DNA of 64,000 bases from Tetragonia tetragonoides (GCA_038025085.1 CM076143.1:17407501-17471500); one strand, 5' to 3'; numbered from the stretch's first letter, positions 51,497 to 63,507 are shown. Numbers and translations: made by a program. Notes: a model not told the origin generated them from the letters alone.

Positions 51497-53062
51497 GGGT
51501 ATTTTGCTTAAAACTACCAAAGTTTAGCACTTTTTGTTTAAAACTACCGCGATTTCGCAACTTTGTGAGAAACTACCTTGTTTCCCTTTTTTTTTGCCAA
51601 AGACTACCATTTGACGGAAAAATGACTAATGGGGTTAACTTTGAGTGTGAACAACTTGATTTGACCATAATACCCCTCATTTATGAACCAAAAACACATG
51701 CCCCTCACGTGCCCTTTTTATTTATCAAAACATTTCCATTTTTGAACCATTCTCTCTCCCCAACCATTCTCCCATTACTATCTTCTCTCTCTCCTCAGAC
51801 TTAGGATCAAGCTAAATCATCTATTCTTTTCATCAATTCAATTAATCTGTTCTTCAATCATCGATCATCAAGAAAATATCAAAAATCTCTGTTTTTCTTC
51901 TTCGTGATTTTCGATCGCATTTCTCATTCGCGATTTTCTTTGCTCAAAATTCTTCAATCTTCGATCTTGATTCGTTCATCAATCAGGTTGATTCACAAAA
52001 ACAAAAAAAACAATAAAACAAATCAATTACAATTTCTCATATTAATTCTCCATTTTTTGGTTCATCGATCATCATCACAAGAAAACACAAAAAATTAGCT
52101 CGTCATTTTTTCTTCGCTCAACCTTCTGATCTTCGATCAGTTCATTTCGATTGCATCAAATCATCAAAAAAAATATTCGAGAATCACAATATCATTCACG
52201 AATCTCAGTTTCTTTTCTTAATTTCTTTCATTTTCGATCAAGCGTTCTTGATTCAACCTTGATCAAGCTCAAAAATCACAAAAATATTCATTTGATTTTC
52301 GAACAAATTGATCTGTTTTCATCAATTGTTCTTGCTCATTTAACTGAGATTCGATTATCTTTCATCTAGATTAAGCATTCAATTGATCTAATTTCGAAAA
52401 ATTAGGTTTTCTAATTTCGCACGCCAAGTGCTCGATGAAATTCCTGAGTGAATTTTCATCTTCAATTCACTCTGTTTTGACAGATTATGCTCTGTTTCTT
52501 GAAGTCTTCTATGGCTATGGCTTCGTATATTCATCATCATCACTCGGATCATCGAGTTAATTTTTCGCCGTCGATTTGAGCGGTTCAATCTTCATCAAGA
52601 TTTTCAGCGCTTTTTCTATGACGCCATTAATGACGGTGGTCAAAGAACGAAAGAGAGAGATAGGAGAGTGGCTGAGGAACGAAAGAGAAGCAGAGGAGAG
52701 AGAGAGGTGGCGCGAGGGTGAGTGGGGAGAGAGAAGAAGGTGGGAGCTTCCATGGTCATCCATGGAGAGAGAGAAAGAGCGTGACCGAGAGCTGAGAGGG
52801 AGGTAATGGGTGAGCTGAGAGGGAGATAATGGGAAAATAAAAGGGGTAAAGAGAGGGAAATGATTTTGACTCAGTCAACTAACTTAAGTGAGGGGTAGTA
52901 TGGTATTTTACACTCAAAGTTAACCCCGTTAGTCATTTTTCTGTCAAATGGTAGTCTTTGGCAAAAAAAAATGAAAACAAGGTAGTTTCTCACAAAGTTG
53001 CGAAATCGCGGTAATTTTAAACAAAAAGTGCTAAATCGAAGGTAGTTTTAAGCAAAAAACCC
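51497..53062. mobile_element. Non-autonomous MULE with ~170-bp TIRs
   Basis: Terminal inverted repeats of roughly 165-185 bp begin GGGTATTTTGCTTAAAACTA (left) and GGGTTTTTTGCTTAAAACTA (right, inverted). A perfect 9-bp target duplication AAATTTAAA flanks the element (51488-51496 and 53063-53071). Long TIRs plus a 9-bp duplication define Mutator-like elements. The ~1.2-kb interior is rich in TCATCGATC/TTCTTCGAT words and a GAGAGAR tract. No transposase is present, and a 76-codon Arg/Glu-rich frame (52576-52806) is probably fortuitous. Confidence 0.9.
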
Positions 53063-53139
53063 AAATTTAAATAATACTGTAATATGATTGTATATTCTTG
53101 CGAAGATGAATGTTAGCCAGTAGGATATGGTTGAGACTT

Positions 53140-54527
53140 TCCCTCTTTACTACCTTTCCCTTTGGGGGGGAGGATCACTATTTTACATTCCTGCCTAGCT
53201 AGCATCCCTCTTTACTACCTTTCTCTTTTTAAAATTCCTGTTAGTGTAGCTAATAGGATTGAGAGGATGATGAGGGACTTTCTTTGGTCGGGGGCTGGTG
53301 AGGGTAAGAGAGATCATTTGGTTAGTTGGGACCATGTTTGCCGGTCGAAAACTGAGGGGGGCTTGGGTTTTGGTAGGTTGGTGTCCAAAAACATTTCACT
53401 AGTGGGTAAGTGGTTATGGCGTTTTCCCCTAGAATCTGACTCCCTATGGCACCAAGTTATCAGAAGCAAGTACGGCCTTCAGCATAATGGGTGGGACGCG
53501 CAAGCCAGCTCCACTGTCTCCCATGCTTGCCCTTGGAAGTTCGTTTCCCAGGTATCGTCTTTATTCTTTCCCCTGGTCAGGTATAATGTGGGTAATGGTC
53601 AACGGGTTCGGTTCTGGGAAGATGTGTGGAATGGTGAAACTCCTTTCTCTTCTACATATCCGCGGGTTTTTCGTTTATCCACTCTTCACGGGGCGCCTGT
53701 GGCTGATTTTTACTCAGAGGTTGGTGGTTCCTGGGACTTACACCTTCGACGACCACCCCGCGATGTAGAAATGGAGGAACTCGTTTCCCTCCTGGGTGTC
53801 CTCCACACTAGGCTTCTCGTCCCTAGGGACGATTCTCGGACTTGGATTGGGGACTCCTCTGGGGTTTTCTCTTCCAAGTCCTTCCTCCATCATCTTAGCC
53901 TTCCGTCACAGTTTCCACATTTTCCCCTTTCCTCTTATATTTGGAAGTCCAAGGTCCCTCTGAAGGTTCGTGCTTTTGTGTGGACTTTGGTGCTTGGTAA
54001 GGTGAACACTAGTGATATGGTGCAACGGCGGAGGCCACATATGTGTCTTCTTCCCAGCATGTGTGTGATGTGTCGGCAAGACGGAGAGAGTTGTTTGCAT
54101 TTGTTTGTGATGTGTAATTTTGCGAGGGCCTTGTGGGATAGGCTGTTGTGTGGGGAGCCTTTTGTGTGCCCTGTGGGGCAATTCCTACAGATGCGATTTT
54201 CTGCTATGCGGAGGGGGAAGGAGGGTAGGATTTTGTGGCGGTGTGCCTGTTTAGCTATTCTTTGGTGCACTTGGTTAAAGAGGACTCGAGGATTTTCTCT
54301 GACGCGGGAAAGAGTATCGATTTAGTTTGGGAACATATAGTTTATTTGGCATCCCTTTGGGCGAAGGCGGCTGGTGCCTTCAAGGGGGTGCCACTGACAG
54401 TCATTCAACGCCATTGGCGTGATTTGTAGATACTTTATTTTTATTTTTGTTATTTGAGGATACCTTATCCTCCATTTTGTATTCTTTCACTATTTGATTA
54501 ATAAAAAATTTCTCTTATCTAAAAAAA
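53140..54527 (+). mobile_element. 5'-truncated L1-type LINE with 17-bp target duplication
   Basis: GGATATGGTTGAGACTT flanks it at 53123-53139 and 54528-54544. It ends in a short A tail (TCTAAAAAAA) after a TTTGATTAATAAAAAATTTC 3' UTR. Only the C-terminal third of ORF2 is present. Confidence 0.93.
53162..54430 (+). pseudogene. LINE ORF2 C-terminal part (post-RT region and zf-RVT)
   Basis: This is the part of ORF2 after the reverse transcriptase core: GGRITILHSCLASIPLYYLS, FKIPVSVANRIERMMRDFLW, LVGKWLWRF, and later RAFVWTLVLGKVNTSDMVQRR. The zf-RVT motif follows (CVMCRQDGESCLHLFVMCNFA). The frame runs to 54325; homology then goes on in another frame (IFSDAGKSIDLVWEHIVYLA, ending RHWRDL and a stop at ~54429), so there is a frameshift near 54285. 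The endonuclease and RT core are missing, so it cannot move itself. Confidence 0.9.
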
Positions 54528-54544
54528 GGATATGGTTGAGACTT

Positions 54545-56212
54545 GGGATATGGCTACTGGTATGGTGGATGTGACGTTGTGTTGACTGAATTTGTTGCCC
54601 TTATGTATTTTAAGCATTAGCTTCAGTGTTTATGGTGAAAGCTTGTGTGTCAACCACTCTACTTTCATCTTATGTTTACACACTGTTCTCTTAATATTTG
54701 AATTTTTTTACACTAACAGAAGTTATTGGTTGTGATTAATTGTAATTTGCTGTAAGGATGAATTTTATCATCTTGCACTGCATTTTGTTTTATCTTCTAG
54801 CAAGGTCTGCGTTGTTTGGAAAGAAGCAGATTTTTATGTAGTTGCATTTTAAGAAATCTGCCACTATTAAGAGAGGCATATGCAATAGCATGATAATAAT
54901 TTATATATTGATTAAATCAATATTCTATTCAGTTGTTCCTACAATTTCACTCTCAACTGAGGCTGTGTTTAGCTGAACCGAATTAATCAACAAAGACTGA
55001 TTTTGAATTGAAAATATTTTCCAAAGAAATTGAATTTTTATACGCATTTTGCACTGTCTGGTTGTTTAGATGAGTGTATCGTGTATGGAAGACTGAAGGA
55101 AACAGGAAATGGAAGACTAGAGGAGTGAGAATCAGAATGTGATGAAAAAAGCTTGATGGATGTGAGAGAGAGAGAGAGAGAGGGAGGGAGGGGGAGGGAA
55201 TATGCATAGACATTTTTCTCAAAATAAATAAATAAATATATGCAACGACTTGAGCAGCATGATCACAGAAGTAAATTCTCGGCAATATAGGATTATTGAC
55301 TTAAGTAGGATTACAATATGCTTTTTGTATGTGGTAGAAGAGGTTATATAATTTAATCGCTTCAGTTATTAGACCAGAGTATATTTCTTCATAAACCATG
55401 TAGGACTACTGAAGAACATTTGTCATATATAGGAGACGAGTGAACTGACTATTTTCTATGGTGTGAAGTGTAACAGCTTTATAATGGCTAAGATCTTGCA
55501 CATTCTACTTGCAGCCCAGATATGGAATTTATGAGAAAATTTGTTGAAGTTAGAGTTGCCAATTCAAGCAAAATGGAGCTAACTTTTTTTTGTGGCTTAA
55601 CATCAACTGAAGACCTAGAAGTTTCTATTGATGAGCTCAGATCGTCCACAGATTTGAGCATGAGAAGCAACTACTTCATAATTGAATGAGTTTAAGGGTG
55701 AAAATTTTGCATGGTTTTGGCTTCATTGATAGAAGTACCACATAAATTATTGCCAAAGACATTTTTTGGTGTGAGGTGTTGTAGTTAGCTAACTTCTGAG
55801 GTTATATTGTTGTTTCTGGTGATCTAAGGTTAGATTAAATGGGATCGGGATGTCTGTCTAGCTTAAATTTGTTAGTTCATTTATAAAAAAGAATATTGCA
55901 TAATTGGAAAAAAATTGTATAGGTCGATGTGTGGATGAAGAATTCATGTGTTGTTGCCTGTAAAGTGTAAACAAACATATGAAAATTAGATTTTAATGTA
56001 AGCGATTAAAGAAAGCAATACATGTGAGCTGCATAATATTTAAGCCAAGAGGTTTGAAACCTTTCTTCTTACCCTTGATAGTTGATATTACTGTAAAGAA
56101 AGTCCTAATAAATGAAAATGGTTAAGACTTAACCATTCCTCTATGATCTTTTAGCTTCAATAAATGTTCCGTATTGTAAAATTTAACATTTTAAGTTGTT
56201 TTTACCCACTTG
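54545..56212. other. Interval without a recognised gene
   Basis: AT-rich, with a (GA)n tract near 55164-55190 and short frames only. The right end may belong to the Helitron whose 3' end is at 56248. Confidence 0.45.
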
Positions 56213-56248
56213 GGGGGACGCGTGCAACGTACGCGTTCCACCAACTAG
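56213..56248 (+). mobile_element. Helitron-type 3' terminus
   Basis: A strong hairpin (ACGCGT at 56218-56223, loop GCAACGT, ACGCGT at 56231-56236, extended by GG/CC pairs) is followed by CCACCAA, CTAG (56245-56248) and T. The 5' end was not found. Confidence 0.6.
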
Positions 56249-56252
56249 TTAC

Positions 56253-56960
56253 TTAAACTACAAATGTCCAACCATAAAAATCATCCACGACACTAGGTTC
56301 TTTCTCCATCCAGATTCTATCATAAAAACTAAAGGGTTGTAACTTGTAACTTAGCAAGGTGATGAGCCACCTGATTACCCAACCTAAGCACATGTGACCA
56401 ATTACATAATCGAAAGGATCGATTATGCAGCGAAATATCTTCAACTATCAAACCCAGATCATTTGATAGAGATTTACCATCCTTGTGTATCTTGAGTGAA
56501 TCACTTTCTACCACTCAGTCGAGGAAATCATTGTCAAGAGCTATCATCATGTCAAATTTGATTGCGAGAGCCTCAACAATATAAATTGTATAAGGGTTCG
56601 CAAGGCGTCGTACACCCGAAGCTAGTAAGTCTCCATACTCATCAAGTACTACCATACCCAAGCCGACGCCCCAATCCCCAAAAGTTGCAGCATCTTGTGG
56701 GGCTTGCCATTTGCCAATCAACTGTATTGGTTGTGTAGACTTATGGTTCTGCACCCATGTAGCCTCTGATGCCTGAATATATTATCGACTAAACGAAGAG
56801 GCATGATCAACAATTTGTGTTGGAAGTTTAAATTCCCGTTTCAATATTCTCTGGTTGCGGAAAGACCACAAGTCCCATAGAATAGCTAACACACAACCGA
56901 ACTCCGAGCCCTTCTTAAAATGACTGTCCCAATGCATTTTTACAGAAGATATGATCCAAA
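56253..56960 (-). pseudogene. LINE ORF2 RNase H (RVT_3) relic
   Basis: Read on the minus strand: ILWDLWSFRNQRIL (56930-56870), a linker ending EATWVQNHKS, GDWGVGLGMVVLDEYGDLLA (56685-56610) and VEALAIKFDMMIAL. Then come VESDSLKI and a LCNWSHVLRLGNQVAHHLAK block (56410-56340). These are the successive motifs of the RVT_3 RNase H domain. An in-frame stop sits between FLD and VVESDS near 56515. The relic stops next to the Helitron end at 56248. Confidence 0.75.
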
Positions 56961-58616
56961 TTCAATTAAATATCGATCAAAATTCAATTGTCACTTACTA
57001 TTCTTGCTTTAAGTTTTAAAAGCAAAAGACCTATCCATAGTCCATCCACGATAAATTGTTGAAGGATTCGTTAAAAGAGAGTTAACGAATCAATAACGAA
57101 GGAGATAAGTTATTGAAGTTTGTCATATTATCCGCAATTGTATTCGATTCTCTATAACAATGTAGAATATCCACATTATCAAAAAAATATAATCTAAAAA
57201 CAACACGAAATAGCAACAATTAAATAAAAAATTAAAATATCATTTTTGGTACCAATAATGACATGTTTATTTGTCTCAGCCACCTATATTATAGGAGAGC
57301 TCATCGAAAAGGGTTCTTGAATTGAAAATTTAATATTCTCTCTTGTTTCTTTGATCAAAGTGGATCGCTAAGATCTCTACTATTTAAACCCCTCCCCCCC
57401 CCCCCCCCCCCCAACATTAATTTGTTTGCTTGACATGCTTACCATTTAAAAAACTATAAAGTTAACCAAGTATATGTTTCATTATAAAAAATAATACTAC
57501 TCCTTATCCGAGATTCCGTTGATATTATTTCCCAAATGTAAAAGTTTCCGTTGGAAAATCCACAATGATGCATGCCATCAGTATTTTTTAAGGAGACATA
57601 TGCAAGAAAATAATAGATGTTTATTTTATTGAATAAATCTCTCAATTATACTTATAGGAATTGACCCTTTGCTAATTGTATTTGGGCAATCGGTCGCCTA
57701 TCTCCAAGAAAGATGATGAAAGTTTTATAATTAGCTCCTACTTTGTGATGGTTCTTTGCTCACTTTGGTTAACTTGTTATGAAATCGTCTTTCATGATCG
57801 TGATCACTCGATTGACAATACGATTACTCTAGCGTTGTTTATTTTGAAATTAAACCTGAAGGACGGGATGGCTTATGGCGCCCGTCCATCCGACCCGGAA
57901 ACCGGGCGGATATGGACAAGTTGTTTATGTAAATTTAGAGAGACCCGACCCATTAGCCAGCCCAAACCCGTTTGCCGGCCCAGTCCGTAAACCTAAAAAA
58001 GAACATATCAGGTCCGGTCCACGTCTAGCCCAAGCCCATTTTTATCAGCTAATCACTCAAGCTTCCTTCTTAGCCCATATTCTTCTTGCTCCCATTTACA
58101 TATTCTTATTCCTACCAATGGAGTGTGTAAAAAAGGTTCAAATTACTTTTGAATGAACCTAGCTAATTCTAAATTGAACTTTGCATTTCTATTTCGAATA
58201 GGACACCCAATTCTCGTAAGGAAGTTTGAGCACAGTCTCAAGCAACTGCACCAATCCTAATTTGAGTTGTATAGTAGCCACTATAAAATTGTTGGTTAGG
58301 CACTTGAGTCCAATACTAGATCGAAACAATCAGCTTACTGAAAATGGGATTGGGTCCACCCATTATAGCACTTGCCTCAGCTCCAACCAATTAACACTTA
58401 AACAATTGGTTGTAAATGGAACCTGATCACATGCTCGTAGCAAGCCAATATTGTTTAGCTAAAAATTAACCAAATAAGTACAAACAAAACATGTACTTGG
58501 ACGTATGACGGTAAGACTGAGAGATATACAGATACTACTCCAGGAAAGAGTTCTAACTGAATGGGTGTCCGCTATTTTCTTAATTAAGGGACTTTGTTTA
58601 ATAGGTGGGTTAAGGA
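56961..58616. other. Interval without a recognised gene
   Basis: It has a C19 run at 57394-57412 and a GC-richer patch at 57855-58030 (GACCCGACCC, CCGGCCCAGTCC) that looks like transposon remnant. No gene motif was found. Confidence 0.45.
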
Positions 58617-58799
58617 GGAGGAATATTTGTTTATCCATCGGGTAGTCTATCCAAGTGATGTGTAAATTGATGATTGGTTGGATTTTGATATTTTAGTTTT
58701 TGAGATGAAAATATTTTATTTGAGTTCCAAGGTACAAACTTATAATTGTTATCCACATCACTCGAGTAGACTACCCGATGGGTAAACTAAGCATTCTCC
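58617..58799. mobile_element. Small MULE-type MITE, 9-bp target duplication
   Basis: Inverted ends of ~46 bp (GGAGGAATATTTGTTTATCC left, GGAGAATGCTTAGTTTACCC right inverted) share ATCGGGTAGTCTA and AGTGATGTG. GGTTAAGGA flanks it at 58608-58616 and 58800-58808. Confidence 0.8.
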
Positions 58800-58999
58800 G
58801 GTTAAGGATGCTTAATGGATAAGAGGTGTGTATTGTGGTCTGTGGACCTTGTGGCTTCCCAATATAACCACTTCAAAAATGTTTCATTTTTGTTGATCGT
58901 CATTCTGGAGGTAAAAGTTGACAAATGTAAGTCTCCTTGTAGCTTGAAATACATCTTATTGTAGGTTATTGTAGTTGCTGGTATTAACTTTGCTTTTTA

Positions 59000-59296
59000 G
59001 GGCATGTTTGGAATGAGGGTAATGATTAAGGGGGTAATAGGTAGAATTATAGGCTAAAATAAAGGGTGTGGGAGATGGTGGATGTTAGATTTTGTGAAGA
59101 GGATGGTAATCATTCCCCCCATTTGGGGGGTAAAAGTTACCCACCCTCCCCCTAGAGTAATGCATTACCCCCTTTCTCCCTTCATTTTCTCCATAACCCC
59201 CTTAATCATTATCCCATCACCACCTCCACCTTCCTATTTTACCCTTTAATTTGTTCCATTACCCCTTTAATCATTACCCCCAATCCAAGCATGTCC
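59000..59296. mobile_element. MITE with GGGCATGTTTGG ends
   Basis: GGGCATGTTTGGAATGAGGG with GTAATGATTA at the left is mirrored by GGACATGCTTGGATTGGGGG with GTAATGATTA at the right. The interior is rich in GGGGTAATG/CATTACCCC words. It is of hAT or Harbinger type; the target duplication is unclear. Confidence 0.65.
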
Positions 59297-59998
59297 AGCT
59301 TTGAAAGGGGTAGTGAAGTTGATAGCGAGGTTAAATTACATGATAAAGACCCTGATTTAATTTCCACTAGACCTCTTTATTGAGTCTATGATTTGTAGCC
59401 AGTAGGTCATTGCATACACTCTGGGGATGATTACATGTTAACTTGCATAGTGTATATAATTGGTAGGTCATTGCATACACTCGGTTTATCAAAACATGGA
59501 GTATAATAATGTTTATGCATTGTGAACCAGAGAGCATTTATGCCTTAATTCAAATATAGCAACTACAATATTGGTATATAACAAGGCATCATTTACAACA
59601 ATTCGATGTGAATTGTGATTTATTTTCCAGTTCCTCGTCAATTTGGTTAGCGGTTGTGCTTTTTTTTCGTTTCGTTTTCTCGTTTGCTGATTTATTAATG
59701 GAATTGGCCAAAGAAAATAGAATATAGAGTGAAGGTAAAGACTACAGAGGGCAAAGAGGATAAAAATTCACTAGAGGTAACAATAGCTAAGTGAACTAAT
59801 ACAATCCCGTACAAACGGCTCGCCGAATAATGACCAACAGACTAGGCCACCAAAATATGGCAAAAGAATCCAACTGAATGTGTAAATCCAAAATACAATA
59901 AGAGGGCATAAAATGACATCAAATAATACATAAATGTAATAGTCGTAATTAACAGCACGGAAAATATCCAGGCGAAAACTGGAAGCGGCTGAATTTGC
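59297..59998 (-). other. 3' UTR side of the AGP gene
   Basis: There is no coding feature. An AATAAA on the minus strand near 59692 could be the polyadenylation signal, giving a ~300-nt 3' UTR. Confidence 0.4.
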
Positions 59999-62900
59999 TT
60001 AGAATAACAAAGCAAGGAGAGCACATCCAGAAACCAAACCTCCGACGAGCTTCGAGATGGACATCTTCTCTACTCCACTCTGCAATAATACATCAGTGTA
60101 ACGTTATTAGCCATATTGAATTAAAGCGCAACAAACAGTACTTTGGTACAAGTAACTGATACTCCCTCATTCCCACGGAAATCTTTACGTTTAATTTACA
60201 ATTGGCACATTGACCAAGAGGGTAACGATTTTTGTGGGACGGAGGGAGCATTTCCACAAAAGGTATGTAGATTGTGGGGGATGCAACCAGCTCACACTAT
60301 CATGATTTCCTTGTATCACGGGGAAACTTTGTTAGCATTGATGACATGATGATGAAAACAAACAAAAAAACACAACCAACCAACCTAGGAACAGAGGAAA
60401 ATGTCGTTCTAAGAAAGCAAGGAATATCACTCTTAGGGACAAGCATAATGGATAGCAAGCCAAGGAATATCACTTTAAACATGGTAGACAACTAGACATG
60501 GCATAGCAAGCCATTATAGCGTCTTCATTCAAGAGTATGCTATTGCTTTTAGAAGGGCATGATGTCCTTAGCCACAATTTTTTCGAAATCCACCAGAAAA
60601 CATCCAAGGTTAAACTCAGAGCGAGCGAGACTACAAATTGTGCTCGAACTCGTGGCTGTAATGTAATACAAGTACAACATAACAATGTCCTATGTTGATC
60701 CCACTGGTGTTCTATCGCTATCGCCAAAGTAGATCCAGCTGCTGCTGATCGATTAACAACACCATATGTTGCTATCAACCTATATTATGTAAAGGGATGT
60801 AAAACTACTGGTACTCCAACAAGTAGCTTGTTGGAGTGCCATTAACACTTTCCCATCACTAATTGCTACCTATCTAGCATGTTGACCAAAAATGATTATA
60901 ACCCAATACTGCACAATTTCACCTACCAGAATCACACCCATTAACATCAACGGCAAGGATATTAGTTGTCATTTCTTAAGATCTAAACAAAATAAAAAAG
61001 AGAATTTTCAAAAACAAAAAAACAACATGAGGAATTGATAACACAACTACAATGTCCCACTCCATGTGAAGTCTGTTTGATGTTAGGCCCTCTTAATAAT
61101 AGACAGAAACATATCACCAGCTAAAAGCAGCAATGAGATAAGATCATTCTACCACCAAAAGCACAAACAGAATTAAGCACATTTTGCTTTAAAGCTATTC
61201 TATCATCTACTAATTTGTGGTCCCACATTCTTCTAGATATGGATCTCTACCATTGTATTATTCCCTTTTGAGCTAAGCAAGTTTTTCCTTTAGTAAAGGT
61301 ATACAATAACAAAAATATTGCCATATTTCACATGATTTTAGTGTACCACAAAACCAATTGCACTTGCCTAAATTCACCTCTTTGGTGGATCCACTTTTTC
61401 TACAACTTATTATAACCACCTCTCATGAATTAAATGTCACAATTTCTAGAAATGAAAGAGTAGCCACAAGTGAAGAAAAACACCAAATTTCCAAATTTAC
61501 ATACATTCTCAAAAACACTGCAACTTCATATATATATGGCTACATAATTCATTTTATGTCATTTAAATGTTGGATCAGTAGCGTATTTCGAGAACCGTCG
61601 CTATAAAAGTTAATTCTTACAATTCAACTGAAGACAAATATATATACAATTAAGCATTTCCGTAATTTTACACATTGGAGTATATATGGTGATTTGCTCA
61701 TACAACAGAATTAACTACACATTTGGTTGATACAACAAAATAACATACAAATCATGGTAATAGGTTGGTAGGTAAGTTAGTAATACATAAAGCATATAAG
61801 ATCACCATGAGCAAGTTACCAATTACTATCAATTAGATTTTGTTGAGATGTTAAAACCAATCAAAAACCAGATTTAGATGTGGTTTGACTATTTAACAAA
61901 ATATATGTTTCATGTCGGTGTATAATTGACTTCAGTCAATACTCATACTCCCCTTTCCCCAACCAAAACAAGAACCAAAATAAATAGTATTTCTAGTAAA
62001 TTGAAATTTAATATTAATGTTAAATTTAAATTTAAATCACCTAATGAAATAATCAATAACAAATAAATAAATAAAATATATTAAAACCAGATCGGGAAAT
62101 GCCCAAAACAAGCATCTAGCTTATCAGCATTATTAGTTTCCTATGGGCGCTTAAACCAACCCTTAGCCATGCATAGTAACCCGTGCCAAGCACAAAACAC
62201 AACCTTCAACACCACCATGCGCATGTTAGCTAATTTTACTCACATAATCTTACCCCAATAAATCATAATCCTACATTAGCATAATGTCACACAAATCATA
62301 AAACATGATTGATTAGCAAACACACTAGCTAGTTTGATTTAAGTAATACTTTCCTCCGTTTCATGAAGATATTTACATTTATTTTTTTCATGGTCCAATA
62401 CACTGCTTTGACAGTAGATAATTGTAATTATATGCAAATATAAATTATAAAATTATAATTTTTCAAAAGTATTCTTTAAAATGAATCCAACAGTAGCATT
62501 TTTACATTATAAATCTTTGTATTTTTCCACTAATTCATGGTCAAAGTTTGCAAACTTTGACCTTAAAAAATGAAATGAAACGGAGGAAGTATTTTACTAA
62601 ACCACTTTAAGTAAAAACCAGTTAAGCTTGAACTAAAAGCAAAGTACAAGTAACTAAAGTAAGACACATAACACTAGATCTAGCAATAAAACACTCAGAT
62701 CTGGATCTCAAAACCCATAAAATAAATCAAAACTGTGATTGACAACAAATATTATTAGAGATAGATATGGAAAATATATATCAATCCAATTTATTTTCCA
62801 TGTCCATCTTTAATAGATGGATAATATATTATCCATATACAAAAAAAAAATGGATAATATATTATCCATATACAAAAAAAAAATGGATAATATATTATCT

Positions 62901-63507
62901 AGGTATAATATAGTACCTGATCTTCTTGAGAATTGGCAGGTCCAGGAGAAAGAGACTCCATACTGCTAGGCCCTGGAGCACCAACAGGTGGTGCTGGTGG
63001 GCTAGATAAGAGTGGAGATGGAGCGGGTGACGAAGCGGTCTTCTTCTTGCTCGGGGCCGGGGCCGGGGTGGCGACGGTAAGTGGTGGTGATGCCATTGGT
63101 GGTGGTGTTGCTGGTGGTGGGGCCGAGACTGGTGGTGGGGTGGTCACTGGTGGTGGGGCCGAGACTGGTGGTGGGGTGGCCACTGGTGGTGGTGTAGCCA
63201 CTGGTGGTGGGGTTGCTGGTGGGGTTGCAACCTGTGGTGGGGTGGCTACAACTGGTGGTGGGGACTGGGTTTGTGGTGGTGGGGCTTGGGTTTGAGTTGG
63301 TGGTGGGGCCTGAGTTTGAGTTGGTGGTGGGGCCTGGGTTGTTTGAGTTGGTGGTGCGGCGGATTGGGTGGGTGGTGCGGCGGTCTGAGTTGGTGGGGCG
63401 GGTGTTTGAGAATTCTGAGAAGGTGAAGCAGCTGGAGATTGTTGGCCTGTAGCACCAGCAATGACAATGCAAATAAGGCCAAGCACAAGCGAGGCCTTGA
63501 GATCCAT
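59999..63507 (-). CDS. Lysine-rich classical arabinogalactan protein (AGP17/18/19 type)
   Basis: Exon 1 is 63507-62917 (197 codons, phase 0, donor CAG/GTACTA). Exon 2 is 60079-59999 (26 codons plus TAA, acceptor TATTGCAG). The product is 223 residues. Residues 1-21 are a signal peptide (MDLKASLVLGLICIVIAG). A Pro/Ala/Thr/Ser-rich region follows with repeats of APPTQ, APPPTQTQ, VATPPPV and SAPPPV, offering many hydroxyproline O-glycosylation sites. A short lysine patch (APAPSKKKTASS) is the hallmark of the lysine-rich AGP subgroup. The end (SGVEKMSISKLVGGLVSGCA then LLALLF) is a GPI-anchor signal with a small-residue cleavage site and a hydrophobic tail. The protein should be a plasma-membrane-anchored wall glycoprotein. 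The start is the ATG with the signal peptide; the longer upstream frame is only the leader. The 2837-bp intron holds two Stowaway MITEs. Confidence 0.88.
60162..60248. mobile_element. Short Stowaway-type MITE in the AGP intron
   Basis: CTCCCTCATTCCCACGGAAA at the left matches, inverted, CTCCCTCCGTCCCACAAAAA at the right. TA precedes it (60160-60161) and CA follows. Length ~87 bp, a deleted relative of the copy at 37693. Confidence 0.7.
60811..60841. repeat. Short hairpin
   Basis: GGTACTCCAACAAG, loop TAG, CTTGTTGGAGTGCC: a 14-bp stem with one mismatch in the AGP intron. Confidence 0.6.
62349..62589. mobile_element. Stowaway-type MITE in the AGP intron
   Basis: CTTTCCTCCGTTTCAT at the left and, inverted, CTTCCTCCGTTTCATTTCAT at the right, with TA on both sides (62347-62348 and 62590-62591). 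Length 241 bp. Confidence 0.8.
62818..62900. repeat. 33-bp tandem repeat with perfect palindromes
   Basis: TGGATAATATATTATCCA, a perfect 18-bp palindrome, occurs at 62818-62835 and 62851-62868. A third copy (62884-62900) carries a changed end. The spacer is TATACAAAAAAAAAA. The array lies within the first 100 bases of the AGP intron. Confidence 0.85.

Noticed and set aside
52576..52806. Arg/Glu-rich 76-codon frame inside the MULE
   Set aside because: Low complexity from a GAGA tract; no homologue recognised.
60811..60841. Hairpin as a microRNA precursor
   Set aside because: The 14-bp stem is too short for a plant pre-miRNA.
62933..63488. Other long frames over the AGP exon (Gly/Val-rich on plus, Thr/His-rich on minus)
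   Set aside because: They are shadows of the Pro-rich repeat; only the signal-peptide frame makes sense.
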